Below are positions 9,420 to 17,575 of a stretch of DNA of 64,000 nucleotides, piece after piece. The position numbers and the translations under genes are program-made. This DNA comes from Polyangium fumosum (GTDB taxonomy: Bacteria; Myxococcota_A; Polyangia; Polyangiales; Polyangiaceae), in assembly GCF_005144585.1 (NCBI RefSeq), contig NZ_SSMQ01000004.1:62001-126000 (forward strand), written 5' to 3'. The notes under the pieces were generated by a model. That model had not been told where the DNA came from and made no database searches. It saw only the letters and a list, made by a program, of their open reading frames with translations. Numbering within the stretch: position 1 is the stretch's first letter; each line of letters opens with the position of its first letter.

Positions 9420-10211
9420 TCAGGGTTTCGCCGGCGCCTCTGTCGGCCCGTCTTGCTCGATCTCGCCCGTCTCCGGGTTCACGTCCTCGATGGGCTTGCG
9501 CTCGCGCAGGTACCGGCGGATGGCTTCGTTTTGCACGAGAATGGGCTCGAGCAGCGCGCCGCGCGCTGTCCGATCGGCCTCGCTGTCGGAGGGGTACTTG
9601 CCGAGGATCATCGCCACGGCTTGCAGCAAGAGGGACTGCCCTTTGGCGCGCGCGTCCTTCACCTTGGCGAACGTCAACGCGCCGCCCGGCCCCTCGATGG
9701 CCGCGCGATATTGCCCTTCGAGGTCCTTGAGCCGCCCCACCTGCCGCGTGAGGCCGAGCTCCGTCACGAGCGGCTTGTAATCGGGCTCGTCGACGCGCGA
9801 CAGGATTCGCTGCACCTCCGCCAGCTCCTCCACGAAGGGGAGCGAGGTGATCGCGCCCGCGCCCTTCGGGAGCAGGACCGCGATCATCTTTTGCGCCGCG
9901 TCCGCGAGCGGATCGCCCGGCGCGGAGGCCCGGATCTGCGCGTCGGCGCCGTCGCGGAATGCGGTGATCGCGGCGTCCACGTAAATGTCGATCTGCCTCG
10001 CCTCCGGTGAATAGGTCGTGAGCTTGCGTCCCGCCCACTTCGCCTCCAGCGCGCGCGTCTCGGTGTCGTGCGCGATCGCGTGGGCCGCGTGCGCGGCGAG
10101 AGCCGCGTGCGACGCGGCCACAGCGGCCTTCCGCACCTGGAAGAGGGCGAAGAGGCGTCGGCCGGTCGAGAACGTATAGAAGCTGAAGAGGGACGCGAGG
10201 AGGGGATCCAT
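9420..10211 (-). CDS. Hypothetical alpha-helical protein upstream of the DUF2235 hydrolase
   Basis: A 263-residue protein of unknown function, probably largely helical. An aromatic N-terminal segment (LFSFYTFSTGRRLFALFQV) is followed by an Ala/His-rich helix (AHAAHAIAHDTE) and several amphipathic stretches. The C-terminus is acidic and Pro-rich (NPETGEIEQDGP). AAAGGA lies about 9 nt before the ATG. It is transcribed towards the DUF2235 hydrolase with an 85-bp gap, so the two may form a pair. Whether it is a chaperone, an immunity-like protein or unrelated cannot be told from the sequence. Confidence 0.7.
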   Translation of the reverse strand: MDPLLASLFSFYTFSTGRRLFALFQVRKAAVAASHAALAAHAAHAIAHDTETRALEAKWAGRKLTTYSPEARQIDIYVDAAITAFRDGADAQIRASAPGDPLADAAQKMIAVLLPKGAGAITSLPFVEELAEVQRILSRVDEPDYKPLVTELGLTRQVGRLKDLEGQYRAAIEGPGGALTFAKVKDARAKGQSLLLQAVAMILGKYPSDSEADRTARGALLEPILVQNEAIRRYLRERKPIEDVNPETGEIEQDGPTEAPAKP

Positions 10212-10943
10212 GCGAGCGGTCCTTTCGGAGATTGAGCCTCAACCTGGGTGGTAGTGAAGCAGCTCGCATGCTGCACGAGGCGCGGCGAGAAAGGCAAGGG
10301 AGTTCCGTAGGCGGGACCCCGGCGCGAGCGCGGGAGGGGGTGGGGCTCGTGGATCGCGACGTCGACCCCGAGGAAGGAGGGCGCGGGGGTCCTCGTTTGG
10401 AACACGCGCGCGGACCGAAGGGGAGCGCGAGGTCTTCACGTCTTGCCCGGCCCGCGCGCGAGGAGGCCCGTGCCGTCCTGCCTTGCCGCTCGGGTCCCGA
10501 GGAAAGCGCCCTTCGCCCTCCTGAGCTCACATCGAAGCACGAGGGGAAGAGGGGCACGGGCGCGTCGATCGGGGTCCGGGGTGGAAGGTTCGAGCGTGGC
10601 GGGCGGCGGTCGTCGGGTTCGGATCGGCGCTTTCGAGGGGGGAGCGCTTCCTAGTTCGCGCGTAAGGACGAGGCGGTGAAGGGCGGGTCCGGTTGGGTCC
10701 GCGATCGAGAAAGAAGAGAGGAGGCCGAGGGGGTCCCGGGGCGGCATGCGGGAGGCATGCGAGGAGGGCGCGGGGGTCTCGGCGGGGGGTCGAATCGGGG
10801 TCCCGGAGCGGAAGCGTCCGTGGGGGCGTCGAGCGCGAGGCGGTTTCGGGAGAGCTGCAGGCGGGCGTAGGCGGTCTTCAAGCTGTTCGTGAACGGTGCC
10901 TTCGAGCCGAAGCGCGGATCACCCCTCGGCGCCCGCGCGCCCG
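10212..10943. other. Intergenic region without a supported gene
   Basis: About 730 bp of extremely GC-rich DNA between two minus-strand genes. Several open frames exist on both strands, but their translations are Arg/Pro/Gly-rich and low complexity, with no start with a ribosome-binding site and no domain. One minus-strand stretch around 10830-10930 (reading KAPFTNSLKTAYARLQLSRN) is less biased and could be a decayed gene end, but nothing more can be supported. No clear terminator or promoter was seen. Confidence 0.5.
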
Positions 10944-12788
10944 CTATTTTTTCGCGCAAAGCTCGGCCCAGTTGGCCTGGTGAAGCGCGACCGGCCTCGG
11001 AACCGCGGTCCTCGTGGCGCGCGCCGGCGGAACGAGCACCTTGCCGGTCGGATCGAGGACGGCCACGTACACCTCGCTCACGCAATTGCCCGAGGGAGCG
11101 CATGGGCGCGGATCGTCATCGCGGGTATCGGTCCAGGTGGCGAGCAGCCGGCTCTTGTCCGCGGTCGCCCAGAGCCCGTGTGTCCCGCCGGCCGCTTGGC
11201 TCAGGAGGACCTGCGGCGCCTGCGCTCCAGGTTCCGACGCAAAGAGCAATCTTCGATCCTCGCTCCACACACGCGTGAGCCGGCTGTCCACCCACGCCGC
11301 GGCGCCGAAACGCGCCGTCTGCTGGTCCCAAGGACTCGCCGGCGCGTCGGAGAGCAAGCGGAAGTCGGCGGCCGAAAGCTCGATCGCGTGCAGACCCATG
11401 GTATCCCCCGCGATGGCATGATTCACGCCGTTATCGCCAACCACGATGCCCACCCGATCGCCACGCGTGCCGAGCGCGACGAGTGTCCCCATGTCCGCGG
11501 GCTTGACCGTGCCGGCGCTCCCCATGAGCGCACCATCGGCAGCAACGCGCTGGAGCCGAAGCTCGGGCCCCCCTTGGTGCCAGGCCAGCAAATAATCGCT
11601 GCCGACGGGCTCGAACAACACCTTTCCGCCCGCGAGACCGGCGCTCGATGAAATCGATACCGCGCTCCCCGTGGGCTCGCCCTTCAACCCGAGCGGCCTG
11701 AACCTCAAGACCTCGTCCCCGCCCACGCGGCCTTGCCAAACGATACCCGCGCGGGCTCCGGCGCGCGCCAGCGCGAGAAAAACGGGCCGCCCGGGCTCCG
11801 TCGAGATCGTCTTGATCGGCCCCGGCCTCGGCGCTCCCTGGCTCGTGTCCACGTACACCAGACGAACGTCGCGGTTCTCCTCGCCACGGGCCGTCGTGAA
11901 GGCCACGAGCAGCCCGCCCGGAACGTCCAGCGTCTCGACGAGCCCCAGCCAATCGTTATCGCTCCGCGCGAGCTCGACGGGCGCCCCGACCGGCTCGCCC
12001 CGAGGCCCGAGCGGCTGGACGAACACGGCCCCGATGGAGCGCGTCTCCCCAGGCCGCACGTGTGTCTCGGTCCGTCGATACACGAGGAGATAGCCGTCCT
12101 CGCGTGCGACGAGCCGAGAGGGCGAGTTCTCCGCATACACGTGCTGCTTGGCCCGCTCGGCCTGCGCGTTGCGGCAGGCCCAGAGCGCCTCCTTGCCGCC
12201 GCGAAGGGTGAGCTCGACAGGGTTCGAGACGAGCGCGAGCGGCGTGGCCCCGGGCAGGCCATCCGCCCGGTAGCGCACGCGGAGCGACACCACGCCGGGC
12301 CGGGCGTGCGCGAGGACGCGGAACGAAGGCGCCCAGGCGTGCGCGTCCTCGATCTGGAGCTTGCTCCGCGCGCCGAGGACACGTCGATCCTTCGGCTCGA
12401 TCGGGCTCGTGAGGCCACACCGCGCGTTGGGGGTGAAGCCCAGCGCGTGCGGCAGCGGCTGGCCTTTGGCATCCTCGAAGACGAGCTCATAGGCGGGCTG
12501 CCGCATGCCGTCCCAGGAGCCGTCGAGGGGCGGGACGACGACAGCCGCGTCCCCCGAGGCGTTGCGGAACGCGAGGTGAAAGCGGAGCTCATCGCCGACG
12601 GCGAGGTCGGTATCGTCGACCGTCAGGACGAGCGAGACGCCCCGCTGCACCTCTTGCGCGGCGACATTTGCAGGGGAAGCGGAGGTGGAGGTGGGCTCGG
12701 CGAGCGCCTGGTCCGCGCCGCAAGCGCCGAGCACGAGCAGGGAGAGGAACACGAAGCACCGGTGAGCGACGGGGCTTTGGCCTTGCAC
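10944..12788 (-). CDS. Large secreted lipoprotein, probable beta-rich
   Basis: A 614-residue lipoprotein. The signal peptide ends in the lipobox LVLGAC near residue 23, followed by a Ser/Thr/Ala-rich linker. Residues of about 50-200 look like a beta-sandwich (VSLVLTVDDTDLAVGDELRF). The remainder is a series of repeated beta-strand blocks with no invariant motif, compatible with a propeller. Cys pairs occur in the N-terminal third and near the end (RPCAPSGNC). The start is a GTG at 12788 (VQGQSPVAHR). The function is unknown. Periplasmic or surface location follows from the lipobox. Confidence 0.75.
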   Translation of the reverse strand: MQGQSPVAHRCFVFLSLLVLGACGADQALAEPTSTSASPANVAAQEVQRGVSLVLTVDDTDLAVGDELRFHLAFRNASGDAAVVVPPLDGSWDGMRQPAYELVFEDAKGQPLPHALGFTPNARCGLTSPIEPKDRRVLGARSKLQIEDAHAWAPSFRVLAHARPGVVSLRVRYRADGLPGATPLALVSNPVELTLRGGKEALWACRNAQAERAKQHVYAENSPSRLVAREDGYLLVYRRTETHVRPGETRSIGAVFVQPLGPRGEPVGAPVELARSDNDWLGLVETLDVPGGLLVAFTTARGEENRDVRLVYVDTSQGAPRPGPIKTISTEPGRPVFLALARAGARAGIVWQGRVGGDEVLRFRPLGLKGEPTGSAVSISSSAGLAGGKVLFEPVGSDYLLAWHQGGPELRLQRVAADGALMGSAGTVKPADMGTLVALGTRGDRVGIVVGDNGVNHAIAGDTMGLHAIELSAADFRLLSDAPASPWDQQTARFGAAAWVDSRLTRVWSEDRRLLFASEPGAQAPQVLLSQAAGGTHGLWATADKSRLLATWTDTRDDDPRPCAPSGNCVSEVYVAVLDPTGKVLVPPARATRTAVPRPVALHQANWAELCAKK

Positions 12789-12871
12789 GCGTGCATGATG
12801 CGAGCATCACGTGCGCCTTGGCAACGGCCGCGTACCGTCCGGAGGGCGATATCCGCCTTCGAGGCGCATGG

Positions 12872-13618
12872 TTATCTGCGGACGAGTTGTCCCGCGCGGT
12901 AGGTCGCCCACGCCCACGCGAGCACGAGCGTGGAGAACACGCCGACGCCATACGCGAGGACGAGCGGCCACACGCCGAGCGACTCACGAATCCCCGCGGC
13001 GACGCCGGCGGCGCTGGCGCGGCTGACGCGCTCGACGGAAAGATCCAGGCACTTCGCCGCGTCCTCGCCTTCACACGCGGGGAAAAACGCGCCGAGCTCG
13101 CCCCGCACGCCGCGCGCCATCGACGCGGCCATCTGCTCGGTCGTCGCGGAGAGGCTCGTCGCGAGCGGCCCCTGGCCCGTGCGGCCCAGATCGGCCGAGA
13201 TCCCCTGCGAAAATGCGCGCGCCGCCTGGCCCGCGATCAACTCGACCGGCGTCGCGCGTCGTCCCTCGCGAAAGCCGCCCTCGCTCATAGGCTCGACGTC
13301 GTGCGGCATCCCCGACGCCGCGCTCGACGCGCCGAAGACGGCGCCTGCCCCGAGCGCCGCCGCGATCCGCTCGATGTCGCCGAGCCGCTGCGGCTGGCCG
13401 AGCTCCTCCGTCACGCTGCCAATGGCGCGCCGTTTCACGCCCTCTGCCAGCTCCTTGATGCGCTCGGGATCGCCGATCTTGCCGGCCAGCTTGCCCATCG
13501 CCCCCTCGGCTGCGCCCCGGCCCGCGCGCTGCGCGACGCCACACCCTGCTTGCCACGTAAAAAGGAGCATCAGAGCAGGTCTGCACAAGGAGGCGACGAG
13601 ATGTGGAATCCTCTTCAT
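12872..13618 (-). CDS. Hypothetical lipoprotein with C-terminal transmembrane segment
   Basis: A 248-residue protein. The frame stays open well upstream, but the ATG at 13618 has GGGAGAGG just before it and begins a lipoprotein signal peptide (MKRIPHLVASL, lipobox WQAGC). The middle is helical and Gly/Ala-rich, with charged stretches such as PERIKELAEGVKRRA. Three Cys residues lie near residues 185-200 and one hydrophobic helix near the C-terminus (VWPLVLAYGVGVFSTLVLAW) could be a second anchor. No family was recognised. It follows the metallophosphoesterase gene with a 32-bp gap, so co-transcription is likely. Confidence 0.75.
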   Translation of the reverse strand: MKRIPHLVASLCRPALMLLFTWQAGCGVAQRAGRGAAEGAMGKLAGKIGDPERIKELAEGVKRRAIGSVTEELGQPQRLGDIERIAAALGAGAVFGASSAASGMPHDVEPMSEGGFREGRRATPVELIAGQAARAFSQGISADLGRTGQGPLATSLSATTEQMAASMARGVRGELGAFFPACEGEDAAKCLDLSVERVSRASAAGVAAGIRESLGVWPLVLAYGVGVFSTLVLAWAWATYRAGQLVRR

Positions 13619-13650
13619 AAAGCCTCTCCCGCTTTCTCCCGCGCTCGTCC

Positions 13651-15204
13651 CTATCGGAGAGGCGCCGCCGAGGCGGGGCCGCCGGGTCGCGGCGGGACGA
13701 ACGCCCGGATGAGCGCGGCCTTCTTCGGCAATCTTTGCCCGAAGACGCCGGCCAGCATCTCCCCTAGACCGTAATAACAGAGGTATCCGGCAAGCACGAA
13801 TTTGACCAGCGGCGCCGAGGGCGGCCACAAGAGCAGGAGGAGGCCGGCGATCATCAACCCGACGCCCACGATGGAGAGCCAACGCGAGTCGACCATTCCC
13901 TTGAACACGACCGACGCCGCGGCGCGCAGCGCCCCCGAAATGAACGCCCAGATGCCGATCAAGACGACGAAGATCTCAGCGGCATAACCGCGGCGGAGCA
14001 CCACGAGCCCGAGCAGGATGCCGGCCGCGCCGCGCAGGCGGGAGAAGAGGCGCTTGAGGGGTACCTCGGACCGCGCGGCCCAAAGCGAGATGACGCCGTC
14101 GACGAGGGCATAAAGGCCAAAGGTCGTCACGAGCACGCGCCACCCCGCGCTCGCCCCATGACCGATGGAGACGCTCAAGGTGCCGATACCCAAGGCGAAC
14201 GCCAGCGCGCCCTGCGCGAGGAGGATCCACCGCGCCCGCTCCGGCTTCTTCGGCCTGGGAAAGAGCGTCTTGACGGCGGACTTGGCCGATTGAAACGGAT
14301 TCTGCACCGCGGAGGGCTCGGCGCGGCGCGGCTCGTCGGGCGCCACGACGGGCATCTCGTGCTCGATGGCGCGGCCGCTCTTCCACGCGAGATGACGAAC
14401 GTGGCCGTCCGGCGAGATACGCAGGAAGTGGTTGAGCGGGCCCGTCCACGATCCGCTGTTGAAATACCAATCTCCGATCCGGCCCACTTTGTGGGTGTGC
14501 CCGAGCACCACCACGTCGTACCCGTCCTTCTGCCGCTCGGCGCGGACGCCGGCCACGTGCTCGCCGAGCCGGTCCGGGTTCTGCGCCGGCGTCAGGGCCG
14601 CGTCGGGGCGCAGATCCTCGCGCGTCGCGTGTTTCTTCATCGCTCCGAGGGCGCACCTCCAGATCGTCAACATCGAATCGCCGAACTGCTCGAGCACGTC
14701 CTCCGCGGCCTCGCCGCTCCGCAGCAGCGGAGAGCCGTTCTCGTCCTCGAAGACGCCGCCGAAGATGGCGAGCATGCGGCCGAAACCGGGCTGGTCCCCT
14801 GCATTGAAGGGATCGGTCTCGTGCCCGTGGCAGAAGCGGAATCGCTTGCCCCCGATCACCCGCTCGAACGGCGCGCGCATGTGGGCGAACAAGGGATGCG
14901 CGAGGAGGTCCGTCCCGGCGAAGTGGACGAGGTCGACGTCGTGATTGCCTGGCACGTAGAGGGTCTCCACGGCGGCCAGGTGGTCGAGCAGCTCCCGTCG
15001 CTTCACGAAGAGGAGGCTCATGTTCATCTGCCAGAGTTCAAAAAGATCGCCGAGGATGAAGAGCTCGCCTCCCTCGGCGCCGACGTGATCGAGGAACGCG
15101 CGCAGCTCTCCCGTCTTCTTGCCTGCCTCGAAGTTGTCGCGCGCGCCGCCGTCACCGAGATGAAGATCGCTGATGACGAAGATGTCTCTGGCTGTACGAT
15201 CCAT
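13651..15204 (-). CDS. Metallophosphoesterase fused to an HdeD-like membrane domain
   Basis: A 517-residue two-part protein. Residues 1 to about 270 form a calcineurin-like phosphoesterase with the full metal-site set: SDLHLGD, LGDLFE, GNHD, and later GHTHKVG. The layout resembles LpxH/UDP-diacylglucosamine pyrophosphatase relatives. The C-terminal part from about residue 315 holds six hydrophobic segments resembling the HdeD/DUF308 family. The ATG at 15204 is preferred over an ATG 15 nt upstream because GGGGGAGGG lies directly before it. The membrane half may anchor the phosphoesterase at the inner membrane. The substrate is unknown. Confidence 0.85.
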   Translation of the reverse strand: MDRTARDIFVISDLHLGDGGARDNFEAGKKTGELRAFLDHVGAEGGELFILGDLFELWQMNMSLLFVKRRELLDHLAAVETLYVPGNHDVDLVHFAGTDLLAHPLFAHMRAPFERVIGGKRFRFCHGHETDPFNAGDQPGFGRMLAIFGGVFEDENGSPLLRSGEAAEDVLEQFGDSMLTIWRCALGAMKKHATREDLRPDAALTPAQNPDRLGEHVAGVRAERQKDGYDVVVLGHTHKVGRIGDWYFNSGSWTGPLNHFLRISPDGHVRHLAWKSGRAIEHEMPVVAPDEPRRAEPSAVQNPFQSAKSAVKTLFPRPKKPERARWILLAQGALAFALGIGTLSVSIGHGASAGWRVLVTTFGLYALVDGVISLWAARSEVPLKRLFSRLRGAAGILLGLVVLRRGYAAEIFVVLIGIWAFISGALRAAASVVFKGMVDSRWLSIVGVGLMIAGLLLLLWPPSAPLVKFVLAGYLCYYGLGEMLAGVFGQRLPKKAALIRAFVPPRPGGPASAAPLR

Positions 15205-15348
15205 CGCCCTCCCCCACACGAGCGCCTAGGGCCGGCGAGCCCTGGGAGCAAGCAAACGAACGCATCTCGATCTGCGACGCGTGCCCCGGCCCCGGCAGCA
15301 CGTGCGCGCGACAGGTGGGCGAAGGTGGGAACAATCTCGCCTCCCTGT

Positions 15349-15375
15349 GAGCCGTTTTCGCGCGTCGATCCACTT
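15349..15375 (+). promoter_or_regulatory. Shared ECF-type promoter/operator element, copy 1
   Basis: GAGCCGTTT, 7 nt, then TCGATCCACTT. The same two blocks with exactly the same 7-nt spacer occur at 20645 and 23450, and nowhere else that I found. The element ends 8 nt before the ATG of the first TOS1-like gene, so a promoter here would give a very short or leaderless mRNA. Its presence before the ECF sigma operon itself suggests recognition by that sigma factor (inference). Confidence 0.75.
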
Positions 15376-15383
15376 GCTGCTCG

Positions 15384-16625
15384 ATGAGGCTCGTTTCGCT
15401 CTTCGTTCGTGTGGTTCTCGTGATGCTCGCCTGCGGCTGCGGAGGGGGCGGCGGCCCAGGCAACACTTCCTCCTCCGACGGGGCCGGGGGGAGCGGCGGA
15501 TCAACGGGCTCCGGCCCCCAGAACCCGGAGCCGAGCCCGCCGACGCGGGGCGGGACCATGACGTTCACCAACGTCGGCGCGCCCGGGTGGTGGCCCCGCC
15601 GAATCGACCGCGAGGCCGGCGATCCCGCGTGCACCTACAAGGATGGGAACGACACCTGGGGAGGGCACTGCTGCATGAAAGAGCAGCACACGACGAGCGA
15701 GACGCTCGCGCCCTTCGACGAGGAGATGACCTTGATCATGAAGGCCCTCCGCCTCAAGCAGCTCGCGGTCTACCAGCCGGGCGAAGACCCGTCGTCGTGG
15801 TCTTTGGTCTCGTCGTGGGACGCGCAGAGCGGCCACGGCAAGAACCTCGTCGTCACCAACGGGCAGATGACGTCCGCCGACTTCACGGGCGACCTCACGA
15901 AGAAGGATTGCGTCAACTACTTCATGCAAGAGACGCCGTTCGCGTGTGGAGACGGGAAGGATTACTATTGCCCGAACGATCCGGGCATCAACCACCTCGG
16001 CTGGAAGGGCTCGAAGCTCATCGTCTTCCGCGCGTCGATGACGTTCGACGACGCGGGCGTCGAGAAGTGCGACGGCGGCGGGCAAGGCCACCCGGGCCCG
16101 TGGGTCGCGTTCGTCGCGTCCGAGCTGATTCGCGACGGCGGCCGCAAGTGGAACGGGCTCTGCAATTGCTACTCGAAGACGGGCACGGTCGGTGACGGCT
16201 GCGGCGAGATCAACGTGTTCGAGGTGGTGATGGACAACAACCCATACTCGAACCGCGAGTTCATGAGCACCGGCGTCCGTTCGTTCCAGGCCGGCCACGT
16301 CGGCGGCAATGTCTGCGGGGAGGGCTGCGATCGCGACGCCTTCGCCGACGACGTCGAGGTCGTCGACGCCTGCACGAAAAAGGCCTACACGACGGGACCC
16401 GAGATCGCGGTCGGCGGCGATTCGGACGGCTGCCCTGTGTGGCGCCGGCCCGTCGGCGATCGTTATTTCATGATCCTGCTCGACGAGAAGCAGCGACAAA
16501 TCCAGGTCGCGGTGATGCACCCCGACAACGTGCCTGCCGCGGCCGCGGCGATGCTCCCGTCGCTGCCCGGCGGCCTCTCCCGAACGACCATCGACGCGCT
16601 CCTCTCGATGCGCCTGCCCGAGTGA
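15384..16625 (+). CDS. TOS1-like putative glycosyl hydrolase lipoprotein (DUF2403 + DUF2401)
   Basis: A 413-residue lipoprotein, with lipobox LACG followed by a Gly/Ser-rich surface linker. Residues of about 55-75 (RGGTMTFTNVGAPGWW) match the DUF2403 start of fungal TOS1/YJL171C proteins. The remainder matches the TOS1-like putative glycosyl hydrolase domain (DUF2401), including the Cys-rich core CNCYSKTGTVGDGCGEINVF and the closing QIQVAVMHP. The CGEINVFE segment resembles the E-x-D-x-x-E active-site signature of GH16-like glucanases, with Asn in place of Asp. Fungal relatives are covalently linked wall proteins. A bacterial secreted copy beside GH128 enzymes suggests beta-glucan cleavage. 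It is first in an operon with the next three genes. Confidence 0.82.
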   Translation: MRLVSLFVRVVLVMLACGCGGGGGPGNTSSSDGAGGSGGSTGSGPQNPEPSPPTRGGTMTFTNVGAPGWWPRRIDREAGDPACTYKDGNDTWGGHCCMKEQHTTSETLAPFDEEMTLIMKALRLKQLAVYQPGEDPSSWSLVSSWDAQSGHGKNLVVTNGQMTSADFTGDLTKKDCVNYFMQETPFACGDGKDYYCPNDPGINHLGWKGSKLIVFRASMTFDDAGVEKCDGGGQGHPGPWVAFVASELIRDGGRKWNGLCNCYSKTGTVGDGCGEINVFEVVMDNNPYSNREFMSTGVRSFQAGHVGGNVCGEGCDRDAFADDVEVVDACTKKAYTTGPEIAVGGDSDGCPVWRRPVGDRYFMILLDEKQRQIQVAVMHPDNVPAAAAAMLPSLPGGLSRTTIDALLSMRLPE

Positions 16626-16633
16626 TCGAACCC

Positions 16634-17542
16634 ATGCTTCACGACAAACGACTTCCATGGCTTTTGGCCGCGGTGATGGCGGCGCTCGTCTCGGTCTCTT
16701 GCGGCTCGAGCGAGCCGGCTCCAGGCCCCGGCGGCGGCGGGCCGCCGATCACCCATTCCACCGGCTGCAAGCGCGGCGTCGCTTACGGGTACCATTCGAA
16801 GGCGGACATGGCGGCGCTCTCGCCGGCGGTGTCGTGGTGGTACAACTGGGCGCACGTACCGGACGAGGGCGTGAAGCCCGACGTGTACAAGACGCTCGGC
16901 GTCGAATACGTTCCGATGGTGTGGGGCGGCGGCGGCCTCGATAGCAATCGCGCCGCGGAGATCGCGGCCGAGATCCCCGACGGGGTGAACTTCTTGCTCG
17001 GCTTCAACGAGCCGAACTTCGGCGAGCAGGCCAATATGTCGGCGGCCGAAGCCGCAGCGCTCTGGCCGCACGTGGAGGCGGTCGCCGACGCGCGTGGCCT
17101 CGCGCTGGTCTCACCCGCCGTGAACTTCTGCGGTGGATCGTGCCAGGAGACCGACCCCTTCAAGTACCTCGACGACTTCTTCGCCGCCTGCGAGGGGTGC
17201 CGCGTCGATTCCATCGGCATCCACATCTACACGGCCTGCCAGGGCGACGGGACGAACAAGGCCCGGTGGCTCATCAACCACATCGAAACGTACAAGACGC
17301 GGTTCGACAAGCCGCTCTGGCTGACCGAGTTCGCGTGCGACAACGCAGGCTCGCTCGCCGAGCAAAAAGCCTTCCTGGTCGACGCGCTCGATTATCTGGA
17401 GAACGAGCCGCGTATCGCGCGGTACGCGTGGTTCTCGGGTCGACCCGACAACGTGGCGAACGCGAGCCTGCTGGGGGACGACGGCGTGTTGACGGAGCTC
17501 GGCCAAGCGTACGTGGCCGCGCCCCAAACGTCCTGCGAGTGA
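16634..17542 (+). CDS. GH128-type endo-beta-1,3-glucanase, secreted lipoprotein
   Basis: A 302-residue lipoprotein (lipobox SVSC) with a Gly/Pro-rich linker and a Glyco_hydro_cc/GH128 catalytic domain, a TIM barrel cleaving beta-1,3-glucan. Visible signatures are KRGVAYGYHS and SWWYNWA at the barrel start, the proposed acid/base Glu in LLGFNEPNFG, VSPAVNFCGGSC mid-domain, and the proposed nucleophile Glu in WLTEFACD. Both glutamates are present. Its ATG lies 8 nt after the previous stop. The protein at 23485 is a clear paralogue. Fungal cell walls, curdlan or laminarin-like glucans are plausible substrates. Confidence 0.88.
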   Translation: MLHDKRLPWLLAAVMAALVSVSCGSSEPAPGPGGGGPPITHSTGCKRGVAYGYHSKADMAALSPAVSWWYNWAHVPDEGVKPDVYKTLGVEYVPMVWGGGGLDSNRAAEIAAEIPDGVNFLLGFNEPNFGEQANMSAAEAAALWPHVEAVADARGLALVSPAVNFCGGSCQETDPFKYLDDFFAACEGCRVDSIGIHIYTACQGDGTNKARWLINHIETYKTRFDKPLWLTEFACDNAGSLAEQKAFLVDALDYLENEPRIARYAWFSGRPDNVANASLLGDDGVLTELGQAYVAAPQTSCE

Positions 17543-17575
17543 CGGGTCCGCTTGATTGGAATGGAGGTGCTCTCG

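Noticed and set aside
10651-11103. Minus-strand frame with KAPFTNSLKTAYARLQLSRN
   Set aside because: Part of it overlaps the lipoprotein gene at 10944. The rest is Pro/Arg-rich, with no start signal or domain. At most it is a decayed fragment.
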